Positions 19,979 through 31,732 of a stretch of DNA of 44,306 bases are shown here, in pieces. Position 1 is the first letter of the stretch, and the number at the start of each line of letters is the position of its first letter. The translations under genes and the position numbers were made by a program. The stretch comes from Sulfuricurvum sp. GTDB taxonomy: Bacteria > Campylobacterota > Campylobacteria > Campylobacterales > Sulfurimonadaceae. The notes below the pieces were generated by a model. That model did no database searches. It saw only the letters and a program-made list of their open reading frames with translations, and was not told where the DNA came from. The stretch spans positions 1-44,306 of the forward strand of contig JAUYSQ010000116.1 of assembly GCA_030696285.1 (NCBI GenBank). The letters run 5' to 3'.

Positions 19979-20586
19979 TCGAAATTATTGACTCAGCATT
20001 TCTCACCTCTGCCCCGACGATTCGGCTTGCACCAGAAAATGAATTTCAAAATGAAATCGCTTTCATGGCACGTTCTAATACGGGGAAAAGTTCCCTTCTT
20101 AATACCCTCACTCAGCGAAAATCGTTGGCAAAAGTTTCTTCTACCCCGGGTAAAACACGTTTGATTAACTATTTTGATGTGGTGTTTATGGATCGGGAAT
20201 CAGGGGAGAAATTGAGTGCCATATTGGTCGATCTTCCAGGCTTCGGGTATGCTAAAGTGGCCAAATCACTCAAGAGTGACTGGGAAAGCAATCTAACCAA
20301 TTTTATTTCCGAGCGCAAGCAAATTCGTGTTTTTGTCCATTTGATCGATTGCCGTCACCCTGATTTGGATATCGATGTTTCTGTATCTGAATATCTGAGT
20401 GAGATTTGTACCCAAGAGCAGCATATTGTACGAGTTTATACCAAAATTGATAAACTCAATCAAAAAGAACTTTCTGAGCTCAAGAAACGGTTTCCGGATG
20501 CTCTGATGATTTCGAACAGCAAGCGGCGAGGAGTCGATAAAATTGTTTCAGTATTGTACGGGATGCTTCGAGGAGAAAATTTGTGA
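19975..20586 (+). CDS. Ribosome biogenesis GTP-binding protein YsxC/EngB
   Basis: G1 ARSNTGKSSLLN; G3 LVDLPGFGYAKV; G4-like YTKIDKLN. Confidence 0.95.
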   Translation: MIEIIDSAFLTSAPTIRLAPENEFQNEIAFMARSNTGKSSLLNTLTQRKSLAKVSSTPGKTRLINYFDVVFMDRESGEKLSAILVDLPGFGYAKVAKSLKSDWESNLTNFISERKQIRVFVHLIDCRHPDLDIDVSVSEYLSEICTQEQHIVRVYTKIDKLNQKELSELKKRFPDALMISNSKRRGVDKIVSVLYGMLRGENL

Positions 20587-21047
20587 GTGGCATAACGTAT
20601 AAAAAACCAACACTCTCAGATATCTCCTCCATGCAGAAGCTTGTAGCTCCGGAAATAGAGAGTGGAGTGATTTTGCCGCGCAGTGATGATGAGATTGCAA
20701 CCAACATACGCTCATACATTCTTGCAATGGAGGGAGAGAAACTGGTTGGATTTTGTGCGTTGCATATCCATTCGCCCAACCTTGCAGAGATCCGCTCGAT
20801 GATTATTGACGGTGAGTATCGCGGGCGTCATATCGGAAGTGAATTGGTTGACAAGGCGTGTGAAGAAGGAGCTCGTTTAGGGCTGGGTGAAATTTTGGTG
20901 CTGACCTATCAGCAACGTTTTTTTGAGAATTTGGGCTTTATTGAAATCCCAAAAGAGTCTATTCCTGAACATAAAATTTGGGCCGACTGCATTAAATGCA
21001 AACATTTTCCGATATGCAACGAAGTTTCACTTATCAAAATGCTCTGA
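20583..21047 (+). CDS. GNAT N-acetyltransferase (ArgA-like)
   Basis: RSMIIDGEYRGRHIGSELVDKA GNAT motif; C-terminal ADCIKCKHFPICNE. Confidence 0.85.
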   Translation: MSGITYKKPTLSDISSMQKLVAPEIESGVILPRSDDEIATNIRSYILAMEGEKLVGFCALHIHSPNLAEIRSMIIDGEYRGRHIGSELVDKACEEGARLGLGEILVLTYQQRFFENLGFIEIPKESIPEHKIWADCIKCKHFPICNEVSLIKML

Positions 21048-21469
21048 GCCATCTTTTTTGGGTCATTGCTTTTGGAATTTACAGTGCGTTAAGCAGTATT
21101 TATCTTTTTTTACCTCCGATGTTTGCTCTTCTTGGTTTTTTGTTTTACCGTACATTAGCGCGTCACGACCTTGGAACATTAATTGTTTTTTCCATCATGC
21201 TTTTGATGATAGAGGCAGAGAAAGGGTATTGGTTTGGCAGTTCAATCCTTTTTTTTGCTCTTCTAAGCCATTATGTGATGCCGAAGCTAGAGAAAACCAT
21301 GCGATGTGTCTCATGCATCAAAGTGATTTTTGTTCTCGCAGCGTATATAGGGTATTGGGTTTTTATTTGGATGATTAACAGTGTATTATTGCTGCCAATG
21401 CCAGGGTTGGATTGGCATATCCTCTTTTATATGGCGATTGAATTTGCGCTGATTGCGATTTTCGGATGA
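20996..21469 (+). CDS. Integral membrane protein upstream of mrdA (MreD-like position)
   Basis: 157 aa with several hydrophobic helices; overlaps neighbours on both sides; alternative ATG at 21014. Confidence 0.72.
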   Translation: MQTFSDMQRSFTYQNALSHLFWVIAFGIYSALSSIYLFLPPMFALLGFLFYRTLARHDLGTLIVFSIMLLMIEAEKGYWFGSSILFFALLSHYVMPKLEKTMRCVSCIKVIFVLAAYIGYWVFIWMINSVLLLPMPGLDWHILFYMAIEFALIAIFG

Positions 21470-23253
21470 AGCTTAAAATATTACTGACTTTTTTTGTTTT
21501 GATCTGGATATCCCTAATTGTCCGGGTGTTCCATTTATCCGTTCAATCCAATGAACATTATGAGATACTTTCACAACGAAACAGCCTTAAAACAGAGCTT
21601 TCTCCCCCTGTACGTGGTGAAATACTCGATCGTAATCAAGAGCCTGTCGCCATCAATGAGTTGGGATTCAAGATAGCCCTGGCTCCCCGTTTGACAAAGG
21701 GAAAAGATACCCGCTTGTTGGATCATGAAATTGCTTATCTTATGACGATGATTCCGACTCTCGATGGAGAAAAAATAGCTAAAGTCTATAAACAGCAAGA
21801 TTCTTATTACAATCATACGTTTATTGATGTCGTTGATTTTATCCCTCATGAGACGATGATTCCCCTGTATGCTCTTATGAATTTGCGTGAGAGTATTAAA
21901 ATCTCCCCTTCACCCAAACGACTCTATCCGTATGGGAATGTGGCATCCCATCTTATCGGTTATGTGGCGAAGGCCAACCAAAAAGAGGTGGAAAACAATT
22001 CACTCTTACAACTTTTAGGACACGTCGGAAAAAGTGGGATTGAAAAATATTACAATACCTATCTTCAAGGAGAAGCAGGCGAACGTCACATCAAAGTAAA
22101 TGCTCATAATGTTGAAATCGAGGAGCTAGGGCGCAGTGCAACGAAAGAAAACCGTAACCTTGTGCTCAATATTGATATACATCTTCAAGAATACATCGGA
22201 ACTGCTTTCAAGGGGAATGTTGGGGCAATTGTTGTGATGGATACCAATGGAGCGATTTATGCTGCGGGAAGCTTTCCTGAATATGATTTGAATGCGTTTG
22301 TTGAAGGGGTCAGTAGCCAGCAGTGGAATTATTTGATTAACAGTGTTGATGCTCCCTTTACGAATAAAATTGTGAATGGACTCTACCCTCCGGGCTCCAC
22401 AATCAAAACAGGAATGGGTTTACTCTATGCCACCTCGGGCGTACTCAATGAAAACTCCACTGTCAAGTGTACGGGATCGTTTCGCTTGGGTAATCGCTCT
22501 TTCAGATGCTGGAACACTCACGGACATGGAGATGTGAGTCTTCATAAAGCGATTACTCAAAGCTGTGATGATTATTTTTACAAGGGGAGTTTGAACGTCG
22601 GTATTGAGCAAATGAGCCGTGGGATGATTCGAATGGGGTTGGGACAAAAAACCAATATTGATCTTCCTAATGAATTTATCGGTACCGTCCCCAGTCGTGA
22701 GTGGAAAAAAGAGAAATTTAAACAGCCGTGGTATCGAGGAGAAACCCTCAATACTTCTATCGGGCAAGGGGATTTTTTGACCACCCCTATTCAGATTGCT
22801 CAATACACAGCCTTAATGGCGACGGGTAAACTCCCAACTCCTCATATCGCGTACGCAGTAGGCTCAAGGCTGGTACAACCTAAGCCCAAAGAGGTTCTCA
22901 CGGTCATGGAAAAACGAAAGCTTCCCCTTATCCAAAGTGCTATGAGATCGGTCTGTAATGATCCGGGAGGAACCGCCAAGGCTCATATTTCCACTCGTTT
23001 TCCTATTGCTGGAAAAACGGGAACAGCCCAAACCTCGGGAATTTCTCAAAATGTTAAAAACCGTCTGGATGAGCGCAGTATGGAGTACTTAAAGCGGTCT
23101 CATGCATGGTTTACTACGTATGGTCCTGCGGATAAGCCTCAGTTTATCGTAACGGTATTAATAGAGCATGGAGGTCATGGAGGCGAAGCTGCAGGGGGTA
23201 TTGTATCAGGGATTTACAACAAGCTTGACGAGTTGGGATATATCAAACCCTAA
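21466..23253 (+). CDS. mrdA: Penicillin-binding protein 2
   Basis: 595 aa; transpeptidase motifs GSTIKTG (SxxK), SCD (SxN-like position), KTGTAQT. Confidence 0.96.
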   Translation: MKLKILLTFFVLIWISLIVRVFHLSVQSNEHYEILSQRNSLKTELSPPVRGEILDRNQEPVAINELGFKIALAPRLTKGKDTRLLDHEIAYLMTMIPTLDGEKIAKVYKQQDSYYNHTFIDVVDFIPHETMIPLYALMNLRESIKISPSPKRLYPYGNVASHLIGYVAKANQKEVENNSLLQLLGHVGKSGIEKYYNTYLQGEAGERHIKVNAHNVEIEELGRSATKENRNLVLNIDIHLQEYIGTAFKGNVGAIVVMDTNGAIYAAGSFPEYDLNAFVEGVSSQQWNYLINSVDAPFTNKIVNGLYPPGSTIKTGMGLLYATSGVLNENSTVKCTGSFRLGNRSFRCWNTHGHGDVSLHKAITQSCDDYFYKGSLNVGIEQMSRGMIRMGLGQKTNIDLPNEFIGTVPSREWKKEKFKQPWYRGETLNTSIGQGDFLTTPIQIAQYTALMATGKLPTPHIAYAVGSRLVQPKPKEVLTVMEKRKLPLIQSAMRSVCNDPGGTAKAHISTRFPIAGKTGTAQTSGISQNVKNRLDERSMEYLKRSHAWFTTYGPADKPQFIVTVLIEHGGHGGEAAGGIVSGIYNKLDELGYIKP

Positions 23254-23260
23254 AGTCATC

Positions 23261-23292
23261 GTCATTCCGTGCACCGACACGGAATCCATAAA
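23261..23292. repeat. Copy of the GTCATTCCGTG palindromic repeat half-element
   Basis: 30/32 identical to 204-235; hairpin ATTCCGTG-CACCGA-CACGGAAT. Confidence 0.75.
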
Positions 23293-23353
23293 CACGATAG
23301 TTGGATATTACGCACTTTTTGTTTTACAGCTCTAAGAGTTGCTTTTTGTCTTC

Positions 23354-23426
23354 GTCATTCCCGCGAAGGCGGGAATCCAGCTGTGCTTTGAGAGAGATGG
23401 ATCCCCGGGTCAAGCCCGAGGATGAC
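23354..23426. repeat. dRS3-like palindrome ATTCCCGCGAAGGCGGGAAT within a 73-bp element ending GGATGAC
   Basis: GTCATTCCCGCGAAGGCGGGAATCCAG followed by CCCCGGGTCAAGCCCGAGGATGAC; inverted ends. Confidence 0.75.
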
Positions 23427-23442
23427 GGAGTTTAGCTTTTAT

Positions 23443-23901
23443 TTAACTTACCGTCTCTTCCGTTCGAACAATAAGACTTTTAGGTAAATGAAACTGCTCT
23501 ACAAGCTCTCCTTCACGGAGTCGCATCTCCCCATTATCTACCTCGTGATCCATTCCCAGCAGATGAAGCATACCGTGAATGAAAAGCAACGAGAGTTCAT
23601 CATCGTTGCTGTGTCCTAAACTCTGTGCTATTTCCTCCACTTTGTCGATACTGATAATGATACTTCCCAATGGTGCATTGGGGAACGGATCGCTGGGAAA
23701 ACTAAGGACATCGGTTGGTTTGTCGATACCGCGAAAGTCACGATTGATGTGCGCAATTTCATCATTGTCAGTAAGGATAAGTTCGATTTCTCGGTCACTG
23801 AGAACTTCGGAAATTTTTTCCAAAAGATCAATATTGTAAGGCTTGTCGGTTCGGTTGTCTAACTCTATCATCTCACGGTTACCGATCCCGAATAAGATCA
23901 A
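23443..23901 (-). CDS. ybeY: Endoribonuclease YbeY / rRNA maturation factor
   Basis: FRGIDKPTDVLSFP; FIHGMLHLLGMDHE (HGxLHLxGyDH motif). Confidence 0.96.
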   Translation of the reverse strand: MILFGIGNREMIELDNRTDKPYNIDLLEKISEVLSDREIELILTDNDEIAHINRDFRGIDKPTDVLSFPSDPFPNAPLGSIIISIDKVEEIAQSLGHSNDDELSLLFIHGMLHLLGMDHEVDNGEMRLREGELVEQFHLPKSLIVRTEETVS

Positions 23902-24397
23902 AATCAGAGGGGATAAGCGGTTTAAAGCGTTTTGCCTCGATGGGTTGATTGGTGGAAGGATTTAAAAACTTGATCGTAACGCGATTGTCATAACTATCGG
24001 TGTATCCAATCGTACTCAGAGCATCATTTTTAAAGGTAATGGCGTAGGTGAGTCCGTTGACCGTAGCGTTATAATGTTCGTTATCCACTTTTTTCGCTTT
24101 TTTGATAATTTCGAGAAAGTCGATTTCCCCTCCAAGTGTTTTGACCGTAGCTTGTTCGATGGTAGGCTCAATAATAGTGAGCACTTTGGCATTGATATAG
24201 ACACTTTTTTGAATCGGCGATTGGTAGAGCCAGAGGGCATTTTGCGGCTTTGTAGCCCAGAGTTCACCGCGATAGAGGAGTGTTTTGCCGTGTTCATCGA
24301 CGATACGCTGTTCAAATTTGGAATTGAAAGAGCTTATCTCATTGGGTGAAGCCGACAAAATGGCAGAGAGTAAAAAAAAGAAGGGTAAAAATCGCAC
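23879..24397 (-). CDS. lolA: LolA-like outer membrane lipoprotein carrier protein
   Basis: SFNSKFEQRIVDEHGKTLLYRGELWATKPQNALWLYQSP; GTG start at 24397 preceded by AAGG fits better than the track start at 24436. Confidence 0.83.
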   Translation of the reverse strand: MRFLPFFFLLSAILSASPNEISSFNSKFEQRIVDEHGKTLLYRGELWATKPQNALWLYQSPIQKSVYINAKVLTIIEPTIEQATVKTLGGEIDFLEIIKKAKKVDNEHYNATVNGLTYAITFKNDALSTIGYTDSYDNRVTIKFLNPSTNQPIEAKRFKPLIPSDFDLIRDR

Positions 24398-24514
24398 GCT
24401 TAGCCTTGTGAAATAAAGATTATGAATTGTATCCAATCCGCATTAACCAAAACAATAGTTTACGTATGATAAAATCGAGAACTTTTTAAATACAGCTCAT
24501 ACTGAAGGCAATCA

Positions 24515-27082
24515 ATGCTCCAATCGCTCGTTGGCAAAATTTTCGGAACCCAAAATGATCGTGAAGTTAAAAAATATCTAAAACGTGTAGAACAAATCAA
24601 TACACGTGAAGCCCATTTCGCAGCACTTAGCGATGGAGATCTCCAAAATGCTTTTAATACTCTAAAAGAGTCGGTTCGCAGTCAAGCGCAAACATTGGAT
24701 GATGTATTGGTAGATTCGTTTGCGATTACGCGTGAAGCGAGCCATCGGGTATTGGGGATGCGTCATTTTGATGTTCAGCTGATCGGCGGTATGGTACTGC
24801 ACGAAGGGCGAATAGCCGAGATGAAAACGGGGGAAGGGAAAACTCTTGTTGCAACGCTTGCGGTTATCCTCAATGCGATGAATGGCAAAGGGGTTCATGT
24901 CGTTACGGTCAATGATTATCTAGCCTCACGTGACGGAACCCAAATGTCAGCTCTTTATGGCTTCTTGGGATATGAAACAGGCGTTATTTTGGAGGGGGAA
25001 TACAATCCTGCCAACAAGCGTCTTCAATACGGAGCCGATATCACGTACGGTACCAACAACGAATTCGGTTTTGACTATCTCCGTGACAATATGACCTATA
25101 CAAAAGAACATATGGTTCAGCGAGGACATTCGTTTGTCATCGTCGATGAAGTCGATTCGATTTTGATCGATGAAGCTCGAACACCGTTGATTATCTCAGG
25201 TCCGACTAACCGAACGCTCGAAAACTACACACGTGCCGATGCGGTTGCCAAAGCCCTGATACGTGAAGAACATTTTACGGTCGATGAAAAAGATCGGATT
25301 ATCCTCATTACGGAAGAGGGGATTATTAAAGCGGAAGAGCTATTTGAGGTGGATAATCTCTACAGTGTTGAAAACTCCTCTCTTTCACATCACCTTGATC
25401 AAGCACTCAAAGCCAACTATGTTTTTGTTGCGGATGTCGATTATGTTCTTCAGAATGATCAAGTGGTGATCGTCGATGAATTTACCGGCCGTCTCTCTGA
25501 AGGGCGTCGCTATTCGGAAGGTTTGCATCAGGCACTCGAAGCAAAAGAGGGGGTCATTATCAAAGAGGAGACGCAAACACTCGCCGATATTACCTTCCAA
25601 AACTACTTTCGTATGTATTCTAAGATTGGGGGGATGACAGGTACGGCACAAACAGAAGCGACGGAATTCGCACAGATTTATAGCCTGGATGTTATCTCTA
25701 TTCCGACCAATGTTACGGTCATTCGTCAAGATCTTAATGACTTGATTTACAAAACGGAAGCAGAAAAATTTGCGGCCGTTATTGCTAAAGTAAAAGAGCT
25801 GCATGCCAAAGGACAGCCGATTTTGATCGGTACTGCTTCCATCGAAAAATCAGAAAAGCTTCATCAGCTTATCAAAGGCGAAAAAATACCCCATACGGTT
25901 TTGAACGCAAAAAACCATACGCAAGAGTCTGAGATTATCAAAAATGCAGGCGAAAAAGGGGCGGTGACTATCGCAACAAACATGGCAGGACGGGGTGTTG
26001 ATATTAAAGTAAGCGAAGAGATAAAAGCTCTTGGCGGTCTTTACATTATCGGAACAGAGCGTCATGAAAACCGTCGTATCGACAATCAGCTTCGCGGACG
26101 TTCAGGCCGTCAGGGTGATCCGGGGACGAGCCAGTTTTATTTGAGCTTGGAAGACAGCCTGCTTCGTATTTTTGGTTCGGATAAGATCAAAGCTATTATG
26201 GAGAGACTTGGCGTCGAAGACGGTGAATACATCGAATCGGCCATGGTGACACGCGCAGTAGAGAAAGCGCAGAAAAAAGTTGAAAATATGCACTTTGAGG
26301 GGCGTAAACATATTGTTGAATACGATGACGTTGCCAACGAACAGCGTAAAATCGTTTACAAATTTCGCTACGAGCTTCTCGATCCAAATTACAATGTTTC
26401 CCATAAGATTGACTCGATTCGAGATGAGTATACCCAGCAGCTTTTGAGTGAATGTGGCATCTATAACGGAGTTTCAACGGAAGAGATTGATACAGAGCAT
26501 CTTAAAAAACGTATTTTAGAAGAGGTCAATATTGACGTCAATATGGAATTTTCGAATGAAATTACCTATGAGACTCTTTTAGAGCGTATTCGTACAGAGA
26601 TCAAGGGGCATTATGATGCAAAAATGTCTCCTATTGATGCCCAAACCCGTTCCGCGATTGAACGTGAAATTATCCTTAAAACTCTTGACAGTGCATGGAG
26701 AGAGCACCTCTATCAAATGGACAGCATGAAAACAGGAATCAGACTGCGTGCATATAACCAAAAAGATCCATTGGTAGAGTATAAAAAAGAGAGCTATAAC
26801 CTTTTCACCGAGCTTATTGTAGCGATCAAATTCGACAGTATCAAAACGCTTCATATTATTCAATTTAGAGTGGATAATGTGGAAGAAGAGGCGGAAGCTC
26901 TAGCGCATCAGATGGAGATACAAAAACGTCAAGAAGAGCTTCAAATGTCACTTATGGGGGCACCATCAGAGTTGGAAAGCTCTAAAATTGCACGTAATGA
27001 TGATTGTCCCTGCGGCAGTGGGTTGAAATATAAAAATTGTTGCGGCAAATCCGGACCTAAAAAAGGGGCTTTCGCCTCTTGA
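24515..27082 (+). CDS. secA: Preprotein translocase subunit SecA
   Basis: 855 aa; [30 protein letters not shown]-terminal zinc motif [15 protein letters not shown]. Confidence 0.98.
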   Translation: MLQSLVGKIFGTQNDREVKKYLKRVEQINTREAHFAALSDGDLQNAFNTLKESVRSQAQTLDDVLVDSFAITREASHRVLGMRHFDVQLIGGMVLHEGRIAEMKTGEGKTLVATLAVILNAMNGKGVHVVTVNDYLASRDGTQMSALYGFLGYETGVILEGEYNPANKRLQYGADITYGTNNEFGFDYLRDNMTYTKEHMVQRGHSFVIVDEVDSILIDEARTPLIISGPTNRTLENYTRADAVAKALIREEHFTVDEKDRIILITEEGIIKAEELFEVDNLYSVENSSLSHHLDQALKANYVFVADVDYVLQNDQVVIVDEFTGRLSEGRRYSEGLHQALEAKEGVIIKEETQTLADITFQNYFRMYSKIGGMTGTAQTEATEFAQIYSLDVISIPTNVTVIRQDLNDLIYKTEAEKFAAVIAKVKELHAKGQPILIGTASIEKSEKLHQLIKGEKIPHTVLNAKNHTQESEIIKNAGEKGAVTIATNMAGRGVDIKVSEEIKALGGLYIIGTERHENRRIDNQLRGRSGRQGDPGTSQFYLSLEDSLLRIFGSDKIKAIMERLGVEDGEYIESAMVTRAVEKAQKKVENMHFEGRKHIVEYDDVANEQRKIVYKFRYELLDPNYNVSHKIDSIRDEYTQQLLSECGIYNGVSTEEIDTEHLKKRILEEVNIDVNMEFSNEITYETLLERIRTEIKGHYDAKMSPIDAQTRSAIEREIILKTLDSAWREHLYQMDSMKTGIRLRAYNQKDPLVEYKKESYNLFTELIVAIKFDSIKTLHIIQFRVDNVEEEAEALAHQMEIQKRQEELQMSLMGAPSELESSKIARNDDCPCGSGLKYKNCCGKSGPKKGAFAS

Positions 27083-28275
27083 GTATCGTTAGCTACCTCG
27101 TCAAACGTTTTTTACGATTTGACAAAGAACAGCCCTTTATTTTCCTCTCAGCATTGCTTGCATTTTCAGGAATTGCCCTTGGGGTGATGGTACTTATCAT
27201 CGCGATGGCTCTGATGAACGGCTTTGACAATGAGTTTAAGAAAAAACTCACCGTGATGAACTATCCCCTCACCATTCAGCCAAAATTTTACGGCTCCGTA
27301 GATACTGCTCTTTTACAGCAACTCGAAGCAAAATTTCCGGAACTCGCTTTTAGCCCTTACATCAACGCTTCTGTTTTATGCCGTCATGACACAATGCTGG
27401 AAGGCGGGTATCTTTTCGGAGTTGATTTCAAGCGTGAGGCTGCTGTTAACGACATCGTAGCTCTTGGATTAAAACATCGGATACCAACAGGGTTTGAGGT
27501 GATGGTGGGTAAAGGGTTGATGGAAGAATACAGTATAGCAAAGGATGCAAAACTTACCTATATATTTACCCAACTCGAACCGGGTGGAATTTCTATGACA
27601 CCGAAAATGAAACGCTTTAGAGCGGTCAGTACGTTTGATTCAGGGCTAAGTGCTTATGACAAAGGGTATTCGTACACCTCTATCGAGTCAATGCAAAAAA
27701 TATTAGCCATCCCTGAAAACCTTTACGATGGTATTCATATCCATTCGCCCAATCCGGAGGCGGATATAGCCCGTGTAGCAGCAGTTTTACCTGACAGTGT
27801 ATCCATACGCGGATGGTGGGAAGATAACGGAAACTTTTTTGCCGCACTTAAAATGGAAAAAATGTCTCTCTTTATCGTTTTGATGCTCATTATCCTCATT
27901 GCTGCCATTAATATTATTTCGTCACTCTTGATGACAGTAATGAATCGTCGCAGTGAAATTGCTTTGCTGTTATCGTTAGGGGCTTCCAAATATGAGGTCA
28001 AAAAAGTTTTTTTACTGCTGGGTATGATTATCGGCTCACTGGGGATTGTAACAGGTTCATTGCTGGGCTTTCTAGGGATATGGATTTTGGGTTCATTCGA
28101 TATTATCTCACTTCCGGCGGATGTTTATCCGACGTCGACACTTCCGTTGGATTTAACCGCGCTTGATTTCTTTTCTATCATTATCGGTGCATTTGTGATT
28201 GTTGTCTTATCCGCATGGTATCCGGCTAAAAAAGCGGCAGATGTTGATGTCCTGACGGTTCTGCGAAACGAATAA
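27079..28275 (+). CDS. LolC/LolE-like ABC transporter permease
   Basis: 398 aa; [33 protein letters not shown]-terminal [19 protein letters not shown] start overlapping secA stop. Confidence 0.88.
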   Translation: MSIVSYLVKRFLRFDKEQPFIFLSALLAFSGIALGVMVLIIAMALMNGFDNEFKKKLTVMNYPLTIQPKFYGSVDTALLQQLEAKFPELAFSPYINASVLCRHDTMLEGGYLFGVDFKREAAVNDIVALGLKHRIPTGFEVMVGKGLMEEYSIAKDAKLTYIFTQLEPGGISMTPKMKRFRAVSTFDSGLSAYDKGYSYTSIESMQKILAIPENLYDGIHIHSPNPEADIARVAAVLPDSVSIRGWWEDNGNFFAALKMEKMSLFIVLMLIILIAAINIISSLLMTVMNRRSEIALLLSLGASKYEVKKVFLLLGMIIGSLGIVTGSLLGFLGIWILGSFDIISLPADVYPTSTLPLDLTALDFFSIIIGAFVIVVLSAWYPAKKAADVDVLTVLRNE

Positions 28276-28354
28276 TTCCTATTTTTTATTATGTTACCAT
28301 AACACTCAGATGCTTTTTATGGAGGGTATTTGAGATAATAAAAGGAGAAATAGG

Positions 28355-28360
28355 TATAAT
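28355..28360 (+). promoter_or_regulatory. Candidate -10 (TATAAT) for mltG
   Basis: taggTATAATtatttt 36 nt upstream of mltG. Confidence 0.45.
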
Positions 28361-28396
28361 TATTTTACTTTTATATCCCCAAAATTGAGATGAGAC

Positions 28397-29392
28397 ATGT
28401 TAAAACCTTCAAGTAAAACAGTAAAGCCGAAAAGAGTCATTAAAAAGAGAAATAAGAAAAAAACCAGAAGTTTTAAATGGGTTTTTTTGATGATTTTGGT
28501 GATGATTTTATCGCTTGTAGCGTATTTGTTTACACCGGTAGTATCACCAAAAATTGTTTACATACCACAAGGCTCTGTCTTTAAAAGTGTAGCTCATCTT
28601 CAAGAGGAAGGGGTTAATCTTTACAAAATAGACGCACTTATCCTTCGTCTTCTTGGACACCCACAACAAGGGTGGATTGATTTAAAAGAGGAAAATCTTT
28701 CCCGTATTGAGTATCTTTACCGTCTTACCACCGCCAAAGCAGTAACGCATGAAATTACCCTTATTCCGGGGGAGACGACCGTCATTTTCTTCGAACAAAT
28801 TGCCAAGCAACTCTCATTGGATCCAAAAAAACTTCAAAAAGCGTATGCGCAATCACGTAAAATACCTGAAGGGATGTTCGCGCCCGATACATACAGTATC
28901 CCAAAAGACAGTGATGAAAAGAAAATAATCGATTTTCTATTAATGAGATCGGAAGAAAAGCACAAAAAGCTCTCAATAGAGCTTACCGGAAATTATGATA
29001 CGGCAAAATGGTTACATATTGTAACACTTGCTTCGGTCATTCAAAAAGAAGCTGCTTCCGTAGAGGATATGCCGATGGTAAGCTCTGTCATTCAAAACCG
29101 ATTAGCTAAGAAGATGCGGCTTCAAATGGATGGAACGCTCAATTACGGACAATATTCTCATCAAAAAGTGACTGCAGCACGTATACGAAGCGATAAAACA
29201 TCCTACAATACCTATAAGCACCGAGGTTTACCTGACTTTCCTATATGCAATGTCAGCAGAGCGGCGCTGGAAGCGGCTCTTCATCCGAAGCGTACCGATT
29301 TTCTCTATTTTGTGCGTGGGAAAAATGGAGAGCATGTCTATAGTAGTTACTTTTCTACACACCATAAAAACATAGTAAATGCTACAAAATGA
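28397..29392 (+). CDS. mltG: Endolytic transglycosylase MltG
   Basis: YceG-like: EGMFAPDTYSIP, ASVIQKEAAS, VSSVIQNRL, MQMDGTLNY-like LQMDGTLNYG, GLPDFPICN. Confidence 0.95.
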   Translation: MLKPSSKTVKPKRVIKKRNKKKTRSFKWVFLMILVMILSLVAYLFTPVVSPKIVYIPQGSVFKSVAHLQEEGVNLYKIDALILRLLGHPQQGWIDLKEENLSRIEYLYRLTTAKAVTHEITLIPGETTVIFFEQIAKQLSLDPKKLQKAYAQSRKIPEGMFAPDTYSIPKDSDEKKIIDFLLMRSEEKHKKLSIELTGNYDTAKWLHIVTLASVIQKEAASVEDMPMVSSVIQNRLAKKMRLQMDGTLNYGQYSHQKVTAARIRSDKTSYNTYKHRGLPDFPICNVSRAALEAALHPKRTDFLYFVRGKNGEHVYSSYFSTHHKNIVNATK

Positions 29393-29495
29393 AACATATA
29401 TCACGTTTTTCGAGCTCTTGTAAGGGACAAATAGCAAAAATGATAAGCCTAAGTGTTATGATGTTTGTATAAAAATATAATGACAGGAGAACCTG

Positions 29496-31691
29496 ATGGC
29501 AAAAATCATTTGGTCAGTAATTGATGAAGCACCGGCACTAGCGACATACTCGCTACTTCCAATCGTAAATGCATTCACACAAGCCGCAGGCGTTGAAGTT
29601 GTAACAAGTGATATCTCACTTGCAGGTCGCGTTATCGCAACATTCCCGGAAAGAATGACAGACGCTCAGCGTATCCCCGATAATCTTGCAGAATTAGGCA
29701 AGATTGCTATGCAGCCTGATGGCAATATCATTAAACTTCCTAATATTTCTGCATCGATTCCACAGCTCAAAGCAGCGATTGAAGAACTTCAATCTCAAGG
29801 CTATGATCTTCCTAACTATCCTGAAGAGCCAAAAACAGAGGAAGAAAAAGAAGTTCAATCACGTTACTCAGCATGTTTAGGTTCAGCCGTTAATCCGGTT
29901 CTTCGTGAAGGTAACTCAGACCGTCGTGCTGCCGTTGCAGTTAAAAATTTCGCTAAGAAAAACCCGCATAAACTTCGTGCTTGGGATGAAGGTTCAAAAA
30001 CGCGTGTAGCCCACATGAACAGCGGCGATTTCTATGCAAATGAACAGTCAATCATCAAAAATGGTGACGGGAAGGTAACGATCGCTCTAAACGGCAAAAC
30101 TCTTAAAGAAATTGATGCAAAAGATAAAGAAGTACTTGACGGTACATTCTTGAGTGCAAAAGCACTTCGTTCATTCTTGGCAGATTCAATCGCTGAAGCA
30201 AAAGAGAAAAACATCCTTTGGTCAATCCACCTCAAAGCAACGATGATGAAAGTTTCTGACCCAATCATGTTTGGTCATGCTGTAACGGTATTTTTTAAAG
30301 ATGTATTTGATAAATACGGTGCAGAGTTCAAAGAGATTGGTGTTAACCCAAATCTTGGTCTTGGCGATCTTTACAAAAAATTGGCAAAATTGCCAGCGGA
30401 TAAAAAAGCCGAAATAGAAGCAGCTATCATGGCGGTTTACCCAACTCAGCCGGCTATGGCGATGGTTGATTCGGATAAAGGGATCACTAACCTTCATGCG
30501 TCTAACGATGTTATTATTGATGCTTCATTGCCGGTTGTTGTACGTGACGGCGGTAAAATGTGGAATCCGGCAGGGAAAGTAGAGCAATGTGTTGTGACGA
30601 TTCCTGACCGTTGTTATGCGACAATGTACTCTGAGTGTATCGAAGACTGTAAGAAAAACGGTCAATTTGACGTGACAACTATGGGTTCAGTATCCAATGT
30701 TGGTCTTATGGCACAAAAAGCAGAAGAGTACGGTTCACACCCGACAACGTTTGAACTTGCAGAAGACGGTGTTGTAACCGTTATCGATTCTACGGGTACA
30801 TTGATGACGTTTAACGTGGAAAAAGGTGATATCTGGCGTATGTCTCGTGCAAAAGACATTCCGATCAAAGACTGGGTTCGTCTTGCAGTAGAACGTGCTG
30901 AGATTGAAAATATTCCAGTTGTATTTTGGTTAGATGAAAACCGTGCGCACGATGCAGAGATTATCAAAAAAGTAAACGCATACCTTCCAGAGTTCAACAA
31001 ATCAGGTATTGAATACCATATTATGGCACCTGAAAAGGCTATGGCATTCTCGCTCAAACGTGTACGTGCCGGTCAAAATACCATTTCAGCAACCGGTAAC
31101 GTTCTTCGTGACTACTTGACTGACTTGTTCCCTATCTTAGAGCTTGGAACATCGGCTAAAATGCTCTCTATCGTTCCTTTGCTTGCAGGCGGCGGATTGT
31201 TCGAAACGGGTGCGGGCGGTTCTGCTCCTAAGCACGTTGAGCAGTTTATCAATGAGGGTCACCTTCGTTGGGACTCATTGGGTGAATTCTTGGCATTGGC
31301 TGAATCACTTCGTCATATCAATAAAACAAAAAATGACAGTAAGCTTGCAGCGGTTACCGCAGCACTTGATGTTGCGAATGCAGCTTATCTTGACAATAAT
31401 AAAGAGCCTTCACGCAAAGCAGGCGAGCCGGATAATAAGGCAAGTCATTTCTTCCTTGCTCAATACTGGGCAAAAGCATTGGCTGAGCAAACAAATGATG
31501 CAGAGCTTGCAGCTAAATTTGCTGCGGTAGCTAAAGCGCTTACCGACAATGAAGCAAAAATTATGGAAGAGCTTCTTTCTGTTGAAGGAAAAGCTCAAGA
31601 TATCGGTGGCTATTTCCACCCAAATAGCGTAAAAACTGAAAATGCAATGCGTCCAAGTGCAACATTAAACGCAATTATCGCTTCTATCTAA
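29496..31691 (+). CDS. icd: Monomeric NADP-dependent isocitrate dehydrogenase
   Basis: 731 aa; [62 protein letters not shown]. Confidence 0.97.
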   Translation: MAKIIWSVIDEAPALATYSLLPIVNAFTQAAGVEVVTSDISLAGRVIATFPERMTDAQRIPDNLAELGKIAMQPDGNIIKLPNISASIPQLKAAIEELQSQGYDLPNYPEEPKTEEEKEVQSRYSACLGSAVNPVLREGNSDRRAAVAVKNFAKKNPHKLRAWDEGSKTRVAHMNSGDFYANEQSIIKNGDGKVTIALNGKTLKEIDAKDKEVLDGTFLSAKALRSFLADSIAEAKEKNILWSIHLKATMMKVSDPIMFGHAVTVFFKDVFDKYGAEFKEIGVNPNLGLGDLYKKLAKLPADKKAEIEAAIMAVYPTQPAMAMVDSDKGITNLHASNDVIIDASLPVVVRDGGKMWNPAGKVEQCVVTIPDRCYATMYSECIEDCKKNGQFDVTTMGSVSNVGLMAQKAEEYGSHPTTFELAEDGVVTVIDSTGTLMTFNVEKGDIWRMSRAKDIPIKDWVRLAVERAEIENIPVVFWLDENRAHDAEIIKKVNAYLPEFNKSGIEYHIMAPEKAMAFSLKRVRAGQNTISATGNVLRDYLTDLFPILELGTSAKMLSIVPLLAGGGLFETGAGGSAPKHVEQFINEGHLRWDSLGEFLALAESLRHINKTKNDSKLAAVTAALDVANAAYLDNNKEPSRKAGEPDNKASHFFLAQYWAKALAEQTNDAELAAKFAAVAKALTDNEAKIMEELLSVEGKAQDIGGYFHPNSVKTENAMRPSATLNAIIASI

Positions 31692-31698
31692 GTTCATA

Positions 31699-31732
31699 CT
31701 TCCGGGGTTAACCCGGAGATGATCGTTTTTTA
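31699..31732 (+). terminator. Candidate terminator downstream of icd
   Basis: TTCCGGG-gttaa-CCCGGAG type hairpin (31700-31718) followed by gatgatcgTTTTTTat. Confidence 0.5.

Noticed and set aside
26102-26863. Antisense ORFs within secA
   Set aside because: No domain signal; secA frame is continuous and conserved
29476-29481. TATAAT just upstream of icd as its promoter
   Set aside because: Too close to the RBS and start codon to give a usable leader; TATGAT at 29457 is a better but weak candidate
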